A stretch of 64,000 bases of DNA from Phenylobacterium sp. (GCF_016793225.1 NZ_JAEUMN010000154.1:1-64000); one strand, 5' to 3'. Positions 38,180 to 48,330 are shown, counted from the stretch's first letter. The notes: generated by a model from the sequence alone, not told the origin. Translations and numbers: made by a program.

Positions 38180-38226
38180 GTCCTCCCCTGCAAGGGGGGG
38201 CCCTGCGCAGCAGGGTGGAGGGGTCA
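38180..38226. repeat. GC-rich intergenic hairpin repeat
   Basis: Complementary runs CCTCCCCTGCA and GCAGGGTGGAGGGG enclose an inner hairpin CCCTGC-GCA-GCAGGG. It lies in the 262-bp gap between the lipocalin and membrane hydrolase genes, which otherwise shows nothing recognisable. The composition matches the CTCCCC/GGGGAGG elements at the left edge and at 62832-62904. Confidence 0.55.
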
Positions 38227-38305
38227 CAAGCGCCTGGTCGGCCCCCCCCGTCCTTGGCGATCGCCCGCCGCCGGCGAAGCGCATGCGCAGGCCCTGTCCG
38301 GGTCG

Positions 38306-40030
38306 CTAGCGTCGCGCGGCCGCGCCGGGGAGCTGCGGCTCGAAGCCGGGCTGCCAGTGGTTCGCGGTTCCCGAGGTCACGTACCAGCTGATCAACAGGG
38401 CGCAGATCAGGGCGCCCGGCACGTAGGAGTTGGTGCGGCGGTAGGTCCAGGCGGCGATGACGCCGATGACGCCCAGCAGCGGGACGAACTGGATCGCGAC
38501 GATGATGTTCAGCGGCTCGGTGGGGGTGGCCAGCAGGCCCGTGGCGAACAGGCTGGCGTACTGCCACACGACCAGCACCCCGAACCCGGCGGCCATGGCG
38601 ACCTTGGACCAGCCGAGCGCCGCGAAGAGCCCCTCCCCGCGCACGGGGATGCTCGCCGCCAGGCTTCGCAGGGTGACGAGGAAGAAGAGCGTCCAGAGGA
38701 TCAGATAGCCGGGCAGCTGCAGCGACCGGGTGGCGTCCAGCGGCTTCAACCCCAGCACCCAGAAGCGGTAGTCCACCTTGAAGAGGCCGTCGATGACGAG
38801 GATCGAGGCGTAGGCGACCGCCATGGTCGCCAGGGCGACCAGGATCGAAAGGCCCCAGCGGTTCGTGAAGGCCGGCTTGCTGCGGAAGATCCGGCCGATC
38901 ACCACCGAGATCGCCGCCGTGCCGAGCGCCCAGACCAGGAGCTGGTTGTGCACCCACTGCGGGAACGGCGGCATCGGGAAGAACGCCTGGCCGATCTTCA
39001 TCAGCGGCAGGTAGGTGATCGCCGGCAGGGCGGCGGTGATGGCGACCGAGAGCCACCAGCGCCAGTCGCGCCGCTCGGCCACCGGCTGGGCGGGCTGGTT
39101 GAGGGCCGCGAAGGCGCGCGCGCCGAGCAGCAGGTCGAAGGTCGCCAGGATCAGGACCACGAGCCCGACGAAGGCGATCAGCGTGCCGATCTCCTTCCAG
39201 AGCCAGACCTGCTCGGTCGGCGGCAGGGCCCCGGGCGGCGGGATCGTGCGCTGGAACCAGTCGACGGCGTCGCCGACGCCGGCCCGCGAGAAGTGCTCCC
39301 AGGGATGTGTGATCGGCGGGTTGGTGAGGAGCCGCGCCGTGCCGTCGGCGATGGCCCCGTAGACGCGGCCGGACTCGACGGGGCCGGCGACGCCGAAGAC
39401 CTTGGCAAGCTTGGGCGACCTGGCCACCTCCGAGCCCTTGGGGACGCCCCACATCAGGCCGGCGAACTCGTCGTACTGGCCGAACACCACCGCGAGGTTG
39501 CGCGGATTGGCAGGCGCCGGCGCGCCGAGCAGCCCGGGCGTCGAGCCTTCCAGCACAATGGCCCGGTAGCCGTCCGGGTCGGAGAGGGCGGCGGCCATGA
39601 CCGGACCGCTGCCCATGGAGTGTCCCTCGAGGCCGATGGCGGCCTTGTCCACGAACGGCAGGCTCTTGAGGTGGGCGAGCGCGGCCGGGCCGCCGAACCC
39701 GGCCGTGCCCACGATGCCGCCGGAGTAGCCGTGGCCGGTCATGTCCATGGCCAGCACGACATAGCCCCGCCGCGACAGCTCGATCGCGAACGGGCTCTGC
39801 ATCTCGCGGGTGTTGATGTAGCCGTGGCTGGCCAGGACGGCCGGCGCCGGCGTGGCCGCCGTGGCGCTGCGCGGGACGTAGAGCAGGCCCGAGACCGTGA
39901 CGCCTTCGCGCGTCGGGATCCGGACCTCCGTCACGGTCACGGCGCCGCCGTCGGTCTGCACCCGGTGCGCCACGAACCCGCCGCCCAGGATCAGCGCCCA
40001 GGCAAGCGCAAAGGCCAGCCACGTCCGCAT
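38306..40030 (-). CDS. Alpha/beta hydrolase fused to a polytopic membrane domain
   Basis: This 574-residue protein has a signal anchor (residues 3-18), then a periplasmic alpha/beta hydrolase domain (about 35-265) with VLASHGYINTRE, the nucleophile elbow EGHSMGSG and an acidic/histidine pair in YDEFAG and NPPITHPWEH. After a short linker there are about eight transmembrane helices (290-560). GGGGGAG lies before the ATG. Its topology parallels that of the M28 protein at 13870. The fusion suggests a hydrolase tethered to the outer face of the inner membrane. The substrate is unknown. Confidence 0.82.
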   Translation of the reverse strand: MRTWLAFALAWALILGGGFVAHRVQTDGGAVTVTEVRIPTREGVTVSGLLYVPRSATAATPAPAVLASHGYINTREMQSPFAIELSRRGYVVLAMDMTGHGYSGGIVGTAGFGGPAALAHLKSLPFVDKAAIGLEGHSMGSGPVMAAALSDPDGYRAIVLEGSTPGLLGAPAPANPRNLAVVFGQYDEFAGLMWGVPKGSEVARSPKLAKVFGVAGPVESGRVYGAIADGTARLLTNPPITHPWEHFSRAGVGDAVDWFQRTIPPPGALPPTEQVWLWKEIGTLIAFVGLVVLILATFDLLLGARAFAALNQPAQPVAERRDWRWWLSVAITAALPAITYLPLMKIGQAFFPMPPFPQWVHNQLLVWALGTAAISVVIGRIFRSKPAFTNRWGLSILVALATMAVAYASILVIDGLFKVDYRFWVLGLKPLDATRSLQLPGYLILWTLFFLVTLRSLAASIPVRGEGLFAALGWSKVAMAAGFGVLVVWQYASLFATGLLATPTEPLNIIVAIQFVPLLGVIGVIAAWTYRRTNSYVPGALICALLISWYVTSGTANHWQPGFEPQLPGAAARR

Positions 40031-40160
40031 CACGTCTCCCCCGCCCTCTTGTCGTTGCCCGCGACGATGCGCCCGGCCGCCCCGAACCTCAAGGCGAGGT
40101 TCCACGCATGTGACTCGGCCGCGCGCCGGGCGCATAGTCGGGAAAAAGGGGGAGGATCCG

Positions 40161-41336
40161 ATGCCGTACGCGCCAGCCGACCGCGCCTACTATGACGCCG
40201 ACAGCCACATCATGGAGCTGCCGGACTTCCTGAAGGCCTACGCCGATCCCGATCTGCGCGACGAGATCCCCGAGGTCAGCTACTCGGCGTCGATCGTCAC
40301 CGACGAGGAGGTGGCGGTGATCGTGGGCCAGGGGAACCGCCACAGCCCGGCGCACGTGGCCGAGCAGATCGCGCTGGGCGACCGGCTGATCGAAAAGTCC
40401 AAGGAGATCCAGGCGCTGGGCGCGTTCAACGCCGCCGACCGCTCGGTGGCGATGGACCTGCTGGGGTTCCGCAAGCAGCTGGTGTTCGCGACCCACAGCG
40501 TGGCGATGCCGTTCTCGCCCTCGTCGAAGCTGGAGCCCCGGCTGCGCTATGGCGCCGCGCGCGCCCACAACCGGCATATGGCGGCGTTCTGCCAGGCGGA
40601 CCCTCGCCTGCTGGGCGTGGCGGTCGTCCCGCTGGACGACCCGGCTCTGGCGCTGGAGGAGCTGGAGTTCGCGCTGAAGGCCGGCCTCAAGGCCGCGTGG
40701 GTGCCGCACCGGCCCTGCGGCGACCGGTCGCCCGGGCACGTCGACCTCGATCCCTTCTGGGCCCGCCTGGCCGAGACCGGCACGCCGTTCCTGCTGCACG
40801 TGGGCGGCGCGCCGCTGCAGCTGGCCAAGGCCTGGATGAACAACGGCCGGCCGCCGACCAAGGACTGGCTGGGCGGTGGGGAGAACCTGCGCACCAAGGA
40901 CATCGCCCTGCTGCACGAGGGCCCCGAGCAGTTCCTGACGATGATGGTCCTGGACGGCGTCCTGGAGCGCCATCCGACGCTCCGCGGCGCCTCGGTGGAG
41001 CTGGGGGCCGGATGGGTCCCGGAGCTCCTGCGCCGCCTGGACTGGGTGGTGAAGCACTGGAGCCGCAACGACGAGAACCTGCAGCGCCTCCGCCGCACGC
41101 CCAGCGAGCAGATCACCCAGCAGCTCGCGTTCACGCCGTTCGTCTTCGAGGAAGTCGGCGCGTTCATCGACCAGTCGAACCCGGACCTCTACCTCTTCTC
41201 GTCGGACTATCCGCACATCGAGGGCGGCCGGAACCCGATCGGGCGGTTCGAGACGGCGCTGGGCGACCGTCCGGCCGCGGTGCGCGACAAGTTCTACGCC
41301 GAGAACTTCCTGCGGATCTTCCCCGAGGCGGCCTGA
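40161..41336 (+). CDS. Amidohydrolase family (amidohydro-rel, ACMSD-like) protein
   Basis: This 391-residue TIM-barrel hydrolase starts with YYDADSHIMELPDFL, the D-x-H type metal motif of the amidohydrolase_2 group, and later has FLLHVGG and LFSSDYPHIEGGRNP, which supplies the conserved aspartate. Relatives are decarboxylases or hydrolases acting on aromatic acids. GGGGGAGGATCCG precedes the ATG. It is followed after 53 bp by an M24 metallopeptidase gene, and these may form a small operon. The exact reaction cannot be called. Confidence 0.88.
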   Translation: MPYAPADRAYYDADSHIMELPDFLKAYADPDLRDEIPEVSYSASIVTDEEVAVIVGQGNRHSPAHVAEQIALGDRLIEKSKEIQALGAFNAADRSVAMDLLGFRKQLVFATHSVAMPFSPSSKLEPRLRYGAARAHNRHMAAFCQADPRLLGVAVVPLDDPALALEELEFALKAGLKAAWVPHRPCGDRSPGHVDLDPFWARLAETGTPFLLHVGGAPLQLAKAWMNNGRPPTKDWLGGGENLRTKDIALLHEGPEQFLTMMVLDGVLERHPTLRGASVELGAGWVPELLRRLDWVVKHWSRNDENLQRLRRTPSEQITQQLAFTPFVFEEVGAFIDQSNPDLYLFSSDYPHIEGGRNPIGRFETALGDRPAAVRDKFYAENFLRIFPEAA

Positions 41337-41348
41337 ACGCTGGACATC

Positions 41349-41368
41349 ATATAAGGACATCTTTATAT
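41349..41368. promoter_or_regulatory. AT-rich palindrome upstream of the M24 gene
   Basis: A 20-bp near-palindrome, ATATAAGGACATCTTTATAT, stands out in a region of about 70% GC and lies 21 bp before the M24 start codon. It is similar in kind to operators of ArsR-family methionine/SAH-cycle regulators in proteobacteria, but I cannot assign the regulator. GGACATC also occurs twice as a direct repeat here (41342-41348 and 41355-41361). Confidence 0.5.
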
Positions 41369-41389
41369 AACCAAGACCGGAGCCGTTTT

Positions 41390-42079
41390 ATGTCCGCCGC
41401 TTCCCACCCGCCAGAGGCCGTGGGCGCATCGTTCTCGCTGCCCGCCATGCTGAAGGCCCGCGACCTGACGTTCGAGGCGGTCCGCCGCATCGCCGCCCGG
41501 ATCGGCCCAGGGGTCACGGAGGGACGCGGCGGCGAGATCGCCCAGGAGGTGCTCGAGGCCATGGGCATGGAGCGCCTGTGGCACCGGAACGTGGTGCGCT
41601 TCGGCCCCGGGACCCTGGAGACCTTCTTCGGCCCGTTCCAGCCGGACTATGTGCTGCAGCCCGACGACATCTTCTACGTCGACCTGGGCGTGGTGTGGGA
41701 CGGCCACGAGGGGGATGCGGGCGACACCTTCACCGTGGGCGAGGACCCCGAGATGAGGGCCTGCGCCGAGGCGGCGCGCACGCTCTGGGCCGACGTCGCC
41801 CGGCGCTGGCGCGACGACGGCTTGTCGGGCGCGGGCCTCTACGCCTACGCCCGGGACCGAGCGGCGGCGATGGGCTGGCGGCTGAACTGGGAGGTCAAGG
41901 GCCACCGCGTCTCGGACTTCCCGCACGCCGTCTACAAGGCCGGCGCCCTGGGCGACTTCGACGCGCCGCCGACCACCGGCCTGTGGATTCTGGAGATCCA
42001 GATCGCCCATCCGACCCGACCGATCGGCGCGTTCTACGAGGACCTGCTCATCCGCGAACCCGTCAGCGCGGGCGCCTGA
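41390..42079 (+). CDS. M24 family metallopeptidase
   Basis: This 229-residue protein has the pita-bread fold signature: metal ligands in YVDLGVVWDGHEGDAGD (two aspartates at the usual spacing), a histidine in DFPHAVY and glutamates in LEIQIA and FYEDLLI. It is shorter than methionine aminopeptidase and closer to the prolidase/creatinase-like branch. All metal ligands seem present. It follows the amidohydrolase but has its own AT-rich upstream palindrome, so it can be separately controlled. The substrate may be a peptide or a non-peptide C-N bond. Confidence 0.85.
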   Translation: MSAASHPPEAVGASFSLPAMLKARDLTFEAVRRIAARIGPGVTEGRGGEIAQEVLEAMGMERLWHRNVVRFGPGTLETFFGPFQPDYVLQPDDIFYVDLGVVWDGHEGDAGDTFTVGEDPEMRACAEAARTLWADVARRWRDDGLSGAGLYAYARDRAAAMGWRLNWEVKGHRVSDFPHAVYKAGALGDFDAPPTTGLWILEIQIAHPTRPIGAFYEDLLIREPVSAGA

Positions 42080-42085
42080 CGCCGC

Positions 42086-43447
42086 TCAGCGCCGGACGAC
42101 GGTCATCGGCAACCCGCCTTCCGGGCGGACCACCGAGTTCTCGGCGACCGGCCAGACCCGGTGGCCGGGGTCCGGCGTGAAGTCCGCGCCGCGCACGAAG
42201 GTCGCCAGCAGCACGGTGAGCTCCGTCATGGCGAAGGCGGCTCCGAGGCAGATGCGCGGACCGGCGCCGAAGGGCATGTAGACGTGGCGGTCCGGCGGCT
42301 CGGCGTCCGGCGCGAAGCGGTCGGGATCGAAGCGGTCGGGCTCGCGCCACCAGAGCCGGTGGCGGTGCAGCGCGTAGACGGGCGCCAGGATCCGCTCGCC
42401 GGCCTTCACGCGCATGCCGCCCACCTCTGTGGTCTCCACGCAGACCCGGGTGAGCAGGTGATTGACCGGGTAGAGCCGCAAGGACTCCGAGACCACCTGC
42501 CGCGCGAAGACCAGCCGCTCGACGTGCTCGGGGCGGATGGCGCCGTCGCCGGCCACCGCCTCCACTTCGGCTCTCAGGCGACGGCGGGTCGGCTCGTGGA
42601 TGGAGGCGAGCCAGACCGGCCAGCAGAGCGCCGTCGCCGTGGTCTCGTGCCCCGCCACGATGAAGCCCAGGAGGTTGTCGCGCAGGATGTCGTCGCCCAT
42701 CTCGCGCCCGGTTTCGGGATCGCGCGCGCCGAGCAGCAGGTCGACGAGGTCTCCGCGGGGCGGTTCGGCCCGGCGGCGGCGGATCATGGCATCGACGCCG
42801 GCCCGCAGACGTGCCCCTTCCGGCGCCTCGGGCGACATGCGCCCTTCGTGGAAGGCGTCGGGCGCGAAGAAGTAGCTGAGCCGCGTCTTCAGCACCTGGG
42901 CGACGAACCGCTCGGCGAGCCCGCGAAGCTCCTCGCGGTCGAAATCCTCGCCGCCCGAAAGCACCGCGTCGAGCAGGACGTCGAGAGTGATGCGGCCGCA
43001 TTCCTGGGCCAGGTCGATCCTGCCCTGGCGGGTCCATCGCTCTAGCGCCGCCTCGCCGGCGCGAACCATCACCGGCGCAAGGGCGTGCATGTGGGCGGGA
43101 CGGAACGCCGGCGCGGTGGCGCGGCGCTGCCAGCGCCAGGCGGCGCCCTCGGAGGTCACCAGGCCGTCGCCCCACACCGGCCGCATCATGCGCCGCCAGA
43201 GCGCGCCCTGCGGGAACGCCGCCGCCTTCTCGCCGAAGATCGCGCCCAGGGCGTCCGGATCCATGATGAAGACCGGCAGACCGGGGACGGGCGGCCGCCA
43301 CACCCGCTGCTCGTAGATCGCGCGCGGCCAGCCCTCCAGCGGCCGCGAGATCGAGGTGAGGAGCGCGCGGAGCGGCGGCAGGTCCCGCTCGCCCGGCGAC
43401 GGCGCCGGCGGGATGAAGCCGCGGTCCTGGATCTCGGCGTCGGGCAC
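42086..43447 (-). CDS. Cytochrome P450
   Basis: This 453-residue monooxygenase has the oxygen-binding I-helix motif AGHETT (265-270), the ESLR of the ExxR motif (321-324), the PDRFDPDRF segment and the haem loop FGAGPRICLG with proximal cysteine C400. It is soluble, and the haem loop and WxxxR region (WRWQRRATAPAF) resemble the CYP102/CYP4-like clan that hydroxylates fatty acids or alkanes. No ferredoxin or reductase gene is adjacent. GTG start without a strong ribosome binding site. It ends 6 bp from the convergent M24 gene. Confidence 0.93.
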   Translation of the reverse strand: MPDAEIQDRGFIPPAPSPGERDLPPLRALLTSISRPLEGWPRAIYEQRVWRPPVPGLPVFIMDPDALGAIFGEKAAAFPQGALWRRMMRPVWGDGLVTSEGAAWRWQRRATAPAFRPAHMHALAPVMVRAGEAALERWTRQGRIDLAQECGRITLDVLLDAVLSGGEDFDREELRGLAERFVAQVLKTRLSYFFAPDAFHEGRMSPEAPEGARLRAGVDAMIRRRRAEPPRGDLVDLLLGARDPETGREMGDDILRDNLLGFIVAGHETTATALCWPVWLASIHEPTRRRLRAEVEAVAGDGAIRPEHVERLVFARQVVSESLRLYPVNHLLTRVCVETTEVGGMRVKAGERILAPVYALHRHRLWWREPDRFDPDRFAPDAEPPDRHVYMPFGAGPRICLGAAFAMTELTVLLATFVRGADFTPDPGHRVWPVAENSVVRPEGGLPMTVVRR

Positions 43448-43597
43448 GGCGGCGCTCTAGCACTGCGCGCGGCGGCGGACCATGCCCGGCGCCTGGGCGC
43501 CTCTCCCGGCGGCGGCGCCGCTACGTCATTGAGTCTCGGTTCTGAAAGACAATCCTGCTAGTCAAAGGGTGAGGAAACGGGAGGACGGACCGCCGGA

Positions 43598-45859
43598 ATG
43601 GCCCCCCAGGTCGCCATACGCGGACAGCGGAGCCTGCTGCGGCAGATCCGCGAGGCGCTCGCCGGGGGCGGCCCCGCGCAGCAGCGCCTGGACATGGTGG
43701 TGCGCATCATCGCGCTCTCCATGGTGGCCGAGGTGTGCTCGATCTACCTGCGCCGCGCGAGCGGCGAGATGGAGCTGTTCGCCACCGAGGGCCTGGACGT
43801 GAAGGCCGTCCACGTCACGCGGATGAAGCCCGGCGAAGGCCTGGTCGGCGAGATCATGCGCCTGGGGCGGCCGCTGAACCTTGCCGACGCCCCAGAGCAT
43901 CCGGCCTTCTCGTACCGCCCGGAAACGGGCGAAGACCCCTACCATGCGTTCCTGGGCGTGCCGCTGCTGCGCGGGGGACGCGCCATCGGGGTCCTGGTCG
44001 TCCAGAACCGGACCGAGCGGACCTACTCCGAGGACGAGGTCGAGGATCTGCAGATCATCGCCATGGTCCTGGCCGAGATGGTGGCCTCGGGCGAGCTGGT
44101 CAGCATCGGCGACCTGGAGGGCGTCGAACTTGCCCCCCGCCGCCCGGAGCGAATCAAGGGTTCGAAGTTCGCGGACGGCCTGGCCTACGGCGTGGCGGTC
44201 CTGCACGAGCCGCCCGTCGCCTCCTCGCAGCTCCTTTCCGAGGATGTCGTGGCCGAGCAGCAGCGGCTGGTCTCGGCGCTCACGGCCCTCAAGGACCAGA
44301 TCGACCAGATGCTGGAGGGCCAGCACGGCCTCGTGGACGCCAGCTACGAGGTGCTCGAGACCTACCGCATGTTCGCCCACGACCGGGGCTGGAACCGCAG
44401 CCTCGAGGACGCGGTGAAGAACGGCCTCACCGCCGAGGCCGCGGTCGAGCGGGTCCGCTCCGAACATCGGGCCCGCCTGGGCCAGGCGCGCGACCCCTAC
44501 CTGCGCGAGCGCCTGCACGACCTGGAGGACCTGAACGACCGGCTGCTGCGCCACCTGTCCGGCGACGGCAGCATGGCGCGCGACCTGCCGGACAACGCCA
44601 TCCTGATCGCCCGCAACCTGGGGCCCGCCGATCTGCTGGAGTACGACCGCCACAAGCTGCGCGGTCTGTTGCTGGAGGAAGGGTCCTCGGCGTCGCACGC
44701 CGCCATCGTGGCGCGCGCCCTGGACATCCCCTGCGTCGGCCGCCTGGCGGGCCTGCGCGACAAGGTTTCCGAGGGCGACCCGGTCATCGTCGACGCCGAG
44801 ACGGGCGAAGCCTACCTGCGTCCGCGGCCGGACGTCACCTCGGCCATCAAGGCGCGGATCGAGGTTCGCCGCCAGCGCAAGGCCGAGTTCGCCAAGCTGC
44901 GCGACACGCCCGCCTTCACGCGCGACGGGGTGAAGATCACGCTCCTGATGAACGCCGGCCTCGACGTCGACCTGGAGAGCCTGGCGGACACGGGGGCGGA
45001 AGGCATCGGCCTGTTCCGCACCGAGTTCCAGTTCATGGTATCCGAGGAGATGCCGCGCGCCGGAGCCCAGACCGCGCTTTACGCCCGGGTTATGGACGCG
45101 GCCGGCGACCGTCCGGTGACCTTCCGGACCCTGGACCTCGGCGGCGACAAGGTGCTGCCGTACATGGAGGCGGAGCGCGAGGAGAACCCGGCGCTGGGCT
45201 GGCGGGCGGTGCGCATGGGCCTGGACCGGCCGGCCCTGCTGCGCATCCAGATCCGCGCGCTGATCAACGCGGCCCGCGGGCGGCCCTTGCGGATCATGTT
45301 CCCGCTGGTGGCGAGCTGCGACGAGTTCCGGACCGCGCGGTCGCTGGTGGACACCGAGATCGCCTGGGCCCAGCGGCGCGGAAAGCCCACGCCCTCGCGG
45401 CTCGACGTCGGCGCCATGATCGAGGCGCCGTCCCTGATCTGGCACCTGGACGCCCTTCTGCCGATGACCGACTTCGTCAGCGTCGGGACCAACGACCTGA
45501 TGCAGTACATCTTTGCCGCCGACCGGGGGAATCCGCGGGTGGCCGACCGCTACGACTTCCTGTCGCCGCCGATGCTGCGGGCGATGGAGGCGATCCAGCG
45601 CGCCTGCGCCGAGACCGGCACGCCGGTTTCGGTCTGCGGCGAGATGGCCGGCCGGCCCCTCGAGGCCTTCACCCTGGTCGCGCTCGGCTTCGAGCGACTG
45701 TCGATGCCGCCGACCGGCGTGGGCCCGGTGAAGCAGATGGTGCTGTCCTGCGACCGCGAGGCGGCGCGGCGCGGGGTCTCGGCGCTGCTCAAGTCGTCGG
45801 CCGGCTCGGTCCGGAACGAGATTGAAACGCTGGCGCGCAAACTCTACCTCGCCGTCTGA
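43598..45859 (+). CDS. ptsP: Nitrogen-PTS enzyme I (EI-Ntr)
   Basis: This 753-residue phosphotransferase passes phosphate from PEP to NPr in the regulatory nitrogen PTS. It has an N-terminal GAF domain (about 25-165), which in known enzymes senses glutamine, the phospho-histidine domain with H367 in EGSSASHAAI, and the C-terminal PEP-binding barrel with GLFRTEFQFM, SVGTNDLMQYIFA and the catalytic cysteine in SVCGEMAG. Length is typical. It lies in the alphaproteobacterial order lysC-ptsP-prfA, but here lysC is 10 kb upstream. The rodZ-like gene starts three bases after its stop. Confidence 0.97.
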   Translation: MAPQVAIRGQRSLLRQIREALAGGGPAQQRLDMVVRIIALSMVAEVCSIYLRRASGEMELFATEGLDVKAVHVTRMKPGEGLVGEIMRLGRPLNLADAPEHPAFSYRPETGEDPYHAFLGVPLLRGGRAIGVLVVQNRTERTYSEDEVEDLQIIAMVLAEMVASGELVSIGDLEGVELAPRRPERIKGSKFADGLAYGVAVLHEPPVASSQLLSEDVVAEQQRLVSALTALKDQIDQMLEGQHGLVDASYEVLETYRMFAHDRGWNRSLEDAVKNGLTAEAAVERVRSEHRARLGQARDPYLRERLHDLEDLNDRLLRHLSGDGSMARDLPDNAILIARNLGPADLLEYDRHKLRGLLLEEGSSASHAAIVARALDIPCVGRLAGLRDKVSEGDPVIVDAETGEAYLRPRPDVTSAIKARIEVRRQRKAEFAKLRDTPAFTRDGVKITLLMNAGLDVDLESLADTGAEGIGLFRTEFQFMVSEEMPRAGAQTALYARVMDAAGDRPVTFRTLDLGGDKVLPYMEAEREENPALGWRAVRMGLDRPALLRIQIRALINAARGRPLRIMFPLVASCDEFRTARSLVDTEIAWAQRRGKPTPSRLDVGAMIEAPSLIWHLDALLPMTDFVSVGTNDLMQYIFAADRGNPRVADRYDFLSPPMLRAMEAIQRACAETGTPVSVCGEMAGRPLEAFTLVALGFERLSMPPTGVGPVKQMVLSCDREAARRGVSALLKSSAGSVRNEIETLARKLYLAV

Positions 45860-45862
45860 TCC

Positions 45863-47083
45863 TTGCCCGAATCCGGCGAGACTATCGGGGACGGCAGGAG
45901 CCCCTGGACCCGCGTGCTGCGCAAACGACCCGCAAAGAAGCTGAGCGACCGGCAGCGGGCGCGCGCCGCCCTGGCCGTCGCAGAGCGCGAGCGGTCGGCG
46001 CCCGAGGGGCCGGAGGCGGACGCCCCCGCGCCGGTCCCGCTGGACCCGCTTCTCGCGCATGAAACCATCGGCGAGGCCCTGAGGGCGGCGCGCCTGGACC
46101 GCGGCCTCGCGCTCGCCGACCTGGCCGAGACGACGCGGGTGCGGAAGGCCTACCTGGAGGCGATCGAGGAGATGCGGCTGGACGCCCTGCCCTCGCGTCC
46201 CTTCACCATCGGCTACATCCGCGCCTACGCCACGGCCCTGGGGCTCGATCCGGACCTCGCCACCGAGCGCTTCAAGTCGGACGAGCCCGTGCTCGACGAG
46301 CCGCTGCGCGCGCCCGTGGGCGTGCTGGACGACAAGGACCCCCGCGTCGCCGCCTTCCTCGTGGGCGCGGTCATCATCATCGCCGCGATCGTGCTCTGGA
46401 ACGTGGCGCAGCGCGCCATGATGGCCGCCGCCCCGCCGCCGGCGCTGGCCTCCGAGGCCGAGACCGAGAAGGCCCTCGCGCAGGTGAAGGCGGGCCCGAT
46501 GGCGCTGGGCGCGCCGCTGCCGGCGCCGGTGGAATCCACCACGCCGACGCCCTACGAGACGCCGGGCCTGCGCAAGTCGCTCGGACTGGAGCCGGCCGCC
46601 GACGCAGCCCAGGCCAGCGCCGAGGAAACCCCGACGGTGGACCTGAGCCTGCTGCCCAAGGTGTTCACGCCCCAGGGCCGCATCTACGACATGGGCAATC
46701 CGGCGATCCCGTCGGTCGTCACGCTGCAGGCGCTGAAGGGCGGCTCGCTGATCATCCGCGGGGCCGACGGCTCGGTCTATTTCGCCCGCCAGTTGGCCAA
46801 GGGCGAGGCGTTCCGGGTGCCGCAGCTGTCCGGGATCACGCTCGACGTCTCCAACCCGCAGGACGTCCAGGTGTTCGTCTACGGCCGCTCCACCGGCGTC
46901 CTGCCCTCGGCCCAGGTGCTGGCGTCGAAGCTGGTGGTCGCGCCGCCCGCGACAGCAGGCGCGGCCGCGCCGGCCGTGGCCGCTCCGCCCGCAATTGCCG
47001 CTCCGCCGCCCAGGGCCCCCGCCCCCGCCACCCCCGCCGCGAAGACCCCGCCCGCGAAGGCGCCGGCGCCGAAGACCCCCTGA
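45863..47083 (+). CDS. rodZ: RodZ-like HTH membrane protein
   Basis: This 406-residue protein has a disordered N-terminal extension (1-65), an Xre-type helix-turn-helix (about 67-135, [34 protein letters not shown]), one transmembrane helix (about 163-181), and a periplasmic DUF4115 domain (about 270-345), ending in a Pro/Ala/Lys-rich tail. This is the RodZ layout, which links MreB to the cell-wall elongation machinery. It lies directly upstream of ispG, as rodZ does in E. coli. The start is a TTG three bases after ptsP, so translation is probably coupled; no better start exists before the HTH. Confidence 0.85.
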   Translation: MPESGETIGDGRSPWTRVLRKRPAKKLSDRQRARAALAVAERERSAPEGPEADAPAPVPLDPLLAHETIGEALRAARLDRGLALADLAETTRVRKAYLEAIEEMRLDALPSRPFTIGYIRAYATALGLDPDLATERFKSDEPVLDEPLRAPVGVLDDKDPRVAAFLVGAVIIIAAIVLWNVAQRAMMAAAPPPALASEAETEKALAQVKAGPMALGAPLPAPVESTTPTPYETPGLRKSLGLEPAADAAQASAEETPTVDLSLLPKVFTPQGRIYDMGNPAIPSVVTLQALKGGSLIIRGADGSVYFARQLAKGEAFRVPQLSGITLDVSNPQDVQVFVYGRSTGVLPSAQVLASKLVVAPPATAGAAAPAVAAPPAIAAPPPRAPAPATPAAKTPPAKAPAPKTP

Positions 47084-47160
47084 GGCGGACTGGCGAGCTT
47101 GGTCACCCGGCGCACTCGGTGCTTGGGTTCGGCGCCCCCCGGCCCTATTTTCCCCCCGCC

Positions 47161-48330
47161 ATGACGACCGAAGCCCATACCGCCGTGCGCCCCTGGCGCG
47201 CGATCGACCGCCGCAGGAGCCGCAAGATCCGCGTGGGCTCGGTGGAGGTCGGCGGCGACGCGCCGATCACCGTCCAGTCCATGACCAACACCGTCACGGC
47301 GGACGCGGCGGCGACCATCGACCAGATCCGGCAGCTGGAGGAGGCGGGCGCCGACATCGTCCGGGTCTCGTGCCCCGACGAGGACTCCACGGCGGCGTTC
47401 CGGACGATCGCCAAGGCGGCCAAGGTCCCGCTCGTCGCCGACATCCACTTCCACTACCGCCGCGGCATCGAGGCGGCGGAGGCGGGCGCGGCGTGCCTGC
47501 GGATCAATCCCGGCAACATCGGCTCGGCCGCCCGCGTGCGCGAGGTGATCCAGGCCGCCCGCGACCACGGCTGTTCGATGCGGATCGGGGTCAACGCCGG
47601 ATCGCTGGAGCGCGACCTCCTGGAGCAGTACGGCGAGCCCTGCCCCGAGGCCATGGTCGAGAGCGCGCTGCGTCACGCCCGCATCCTGCAGGACCACGAC
47701 TTCCACGAGTTCAAGATCAGCGTGAAGGCGTCCGACCCGTTCCTGACGGTGGCCGCCTACCAGCAGCTGGCCGAGGCCATCGACTGCCCGCTGCACCTGG
47801 GGGTCACCGAGGCCGGCGCCACGCGGACGGGCACGGTGAAGAGCGCCATCGGCATCGGGGGCCTGCTCTGGGCCGGGATCGGCGACACCATCCGCGTCAG
47901 CCTGGCCGCCGACCCGGTCGAGGAGGTGAAGGTCGGCTTCGACATCCTGAAGAGCCTGGGCCTCCGCCACCGGGGCGTGAACATCATCGCCTGCCCCTCC
48001 TGCGCGCGGCAGGGCTTCAACGTCATCCAGACCGTCGAGGCGCTGGAGCAGCGGCTGGCGCACATCGCCACGCCCATGAGCCTTTCCATCATCGGCTGCG
48101 TGGTGAACGGCCCCGGCGAGGCGCTGATGACTGACCTCGGCTTCACCGGCGGCGGCAAGGGCTCGGGCATGGTCTACGTGGCCGGCAAGCCGGACCACAA
48201 GATGGACAACGAGCGGATGGTCGACCACATCGTCGAACTGGTCGAGGCCCGCGCGGCGGAGCTGGCGGCCGCGTCGACGCCGCACCGGCAGGACGAGGGT
48301 GGCGAGGCCCCGGTCGTGCCAGCCCTCTGA
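47161..48330 (+). CDS. ispG: (E)-4-hydroxy-3-methylbut-2-enyl-diphosphate synthase
   Basis: This 389-residue enzyme makes HMBPP in the MEP isoprenoid pathway with a [4Fe-4S] cluster. Typical segments are [25 protein letters not shown], the cluster cysteines in IACPSCARQ and the [10 protein letters not shown] motif carrying the third cysteine, plus a C-terminal glutamate ligand. ATG lies eight bases after a run of C's with no strong ribosome binding site. The C-terminal tail of about 20 residues is longer than in E. coli. It follows rodZ as in many proteobacteria. Confidence 0.97.
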   Translation: MTTEAHTAVRPWRAIDRRRSRKIRVGSVEVGGDAPITVQSMTNTVTADAAATIDQIRQLEEAGADIVRVSCPDEDSTAAFRTIAKAAKVPLVADIHFHYRRGIEAAEAGAACLRINPGNIGSAARVREVIQAARDHGCSMRIGVNAGSLERDLLEQYGEPCPEAMVESALRHARILQDHDFHEFKISVKASDPFLTVAAYQQLAEAIDCPLHLGVTEAGATRTGTVKSAIGIGGLLWAGIGDTIRVSLAADPVEEVKVGFDILKSLGLRHRGVNIIACPSCARQGFNVIQTVEALEQRLAHIATPMSLSIIGCVVNGPGEALMTDLGFTGGGKGSGMVYVAGKPDHKMDNERMVDHIVELVEARAAELAAASTPHRQDEGGEAPVVPAL

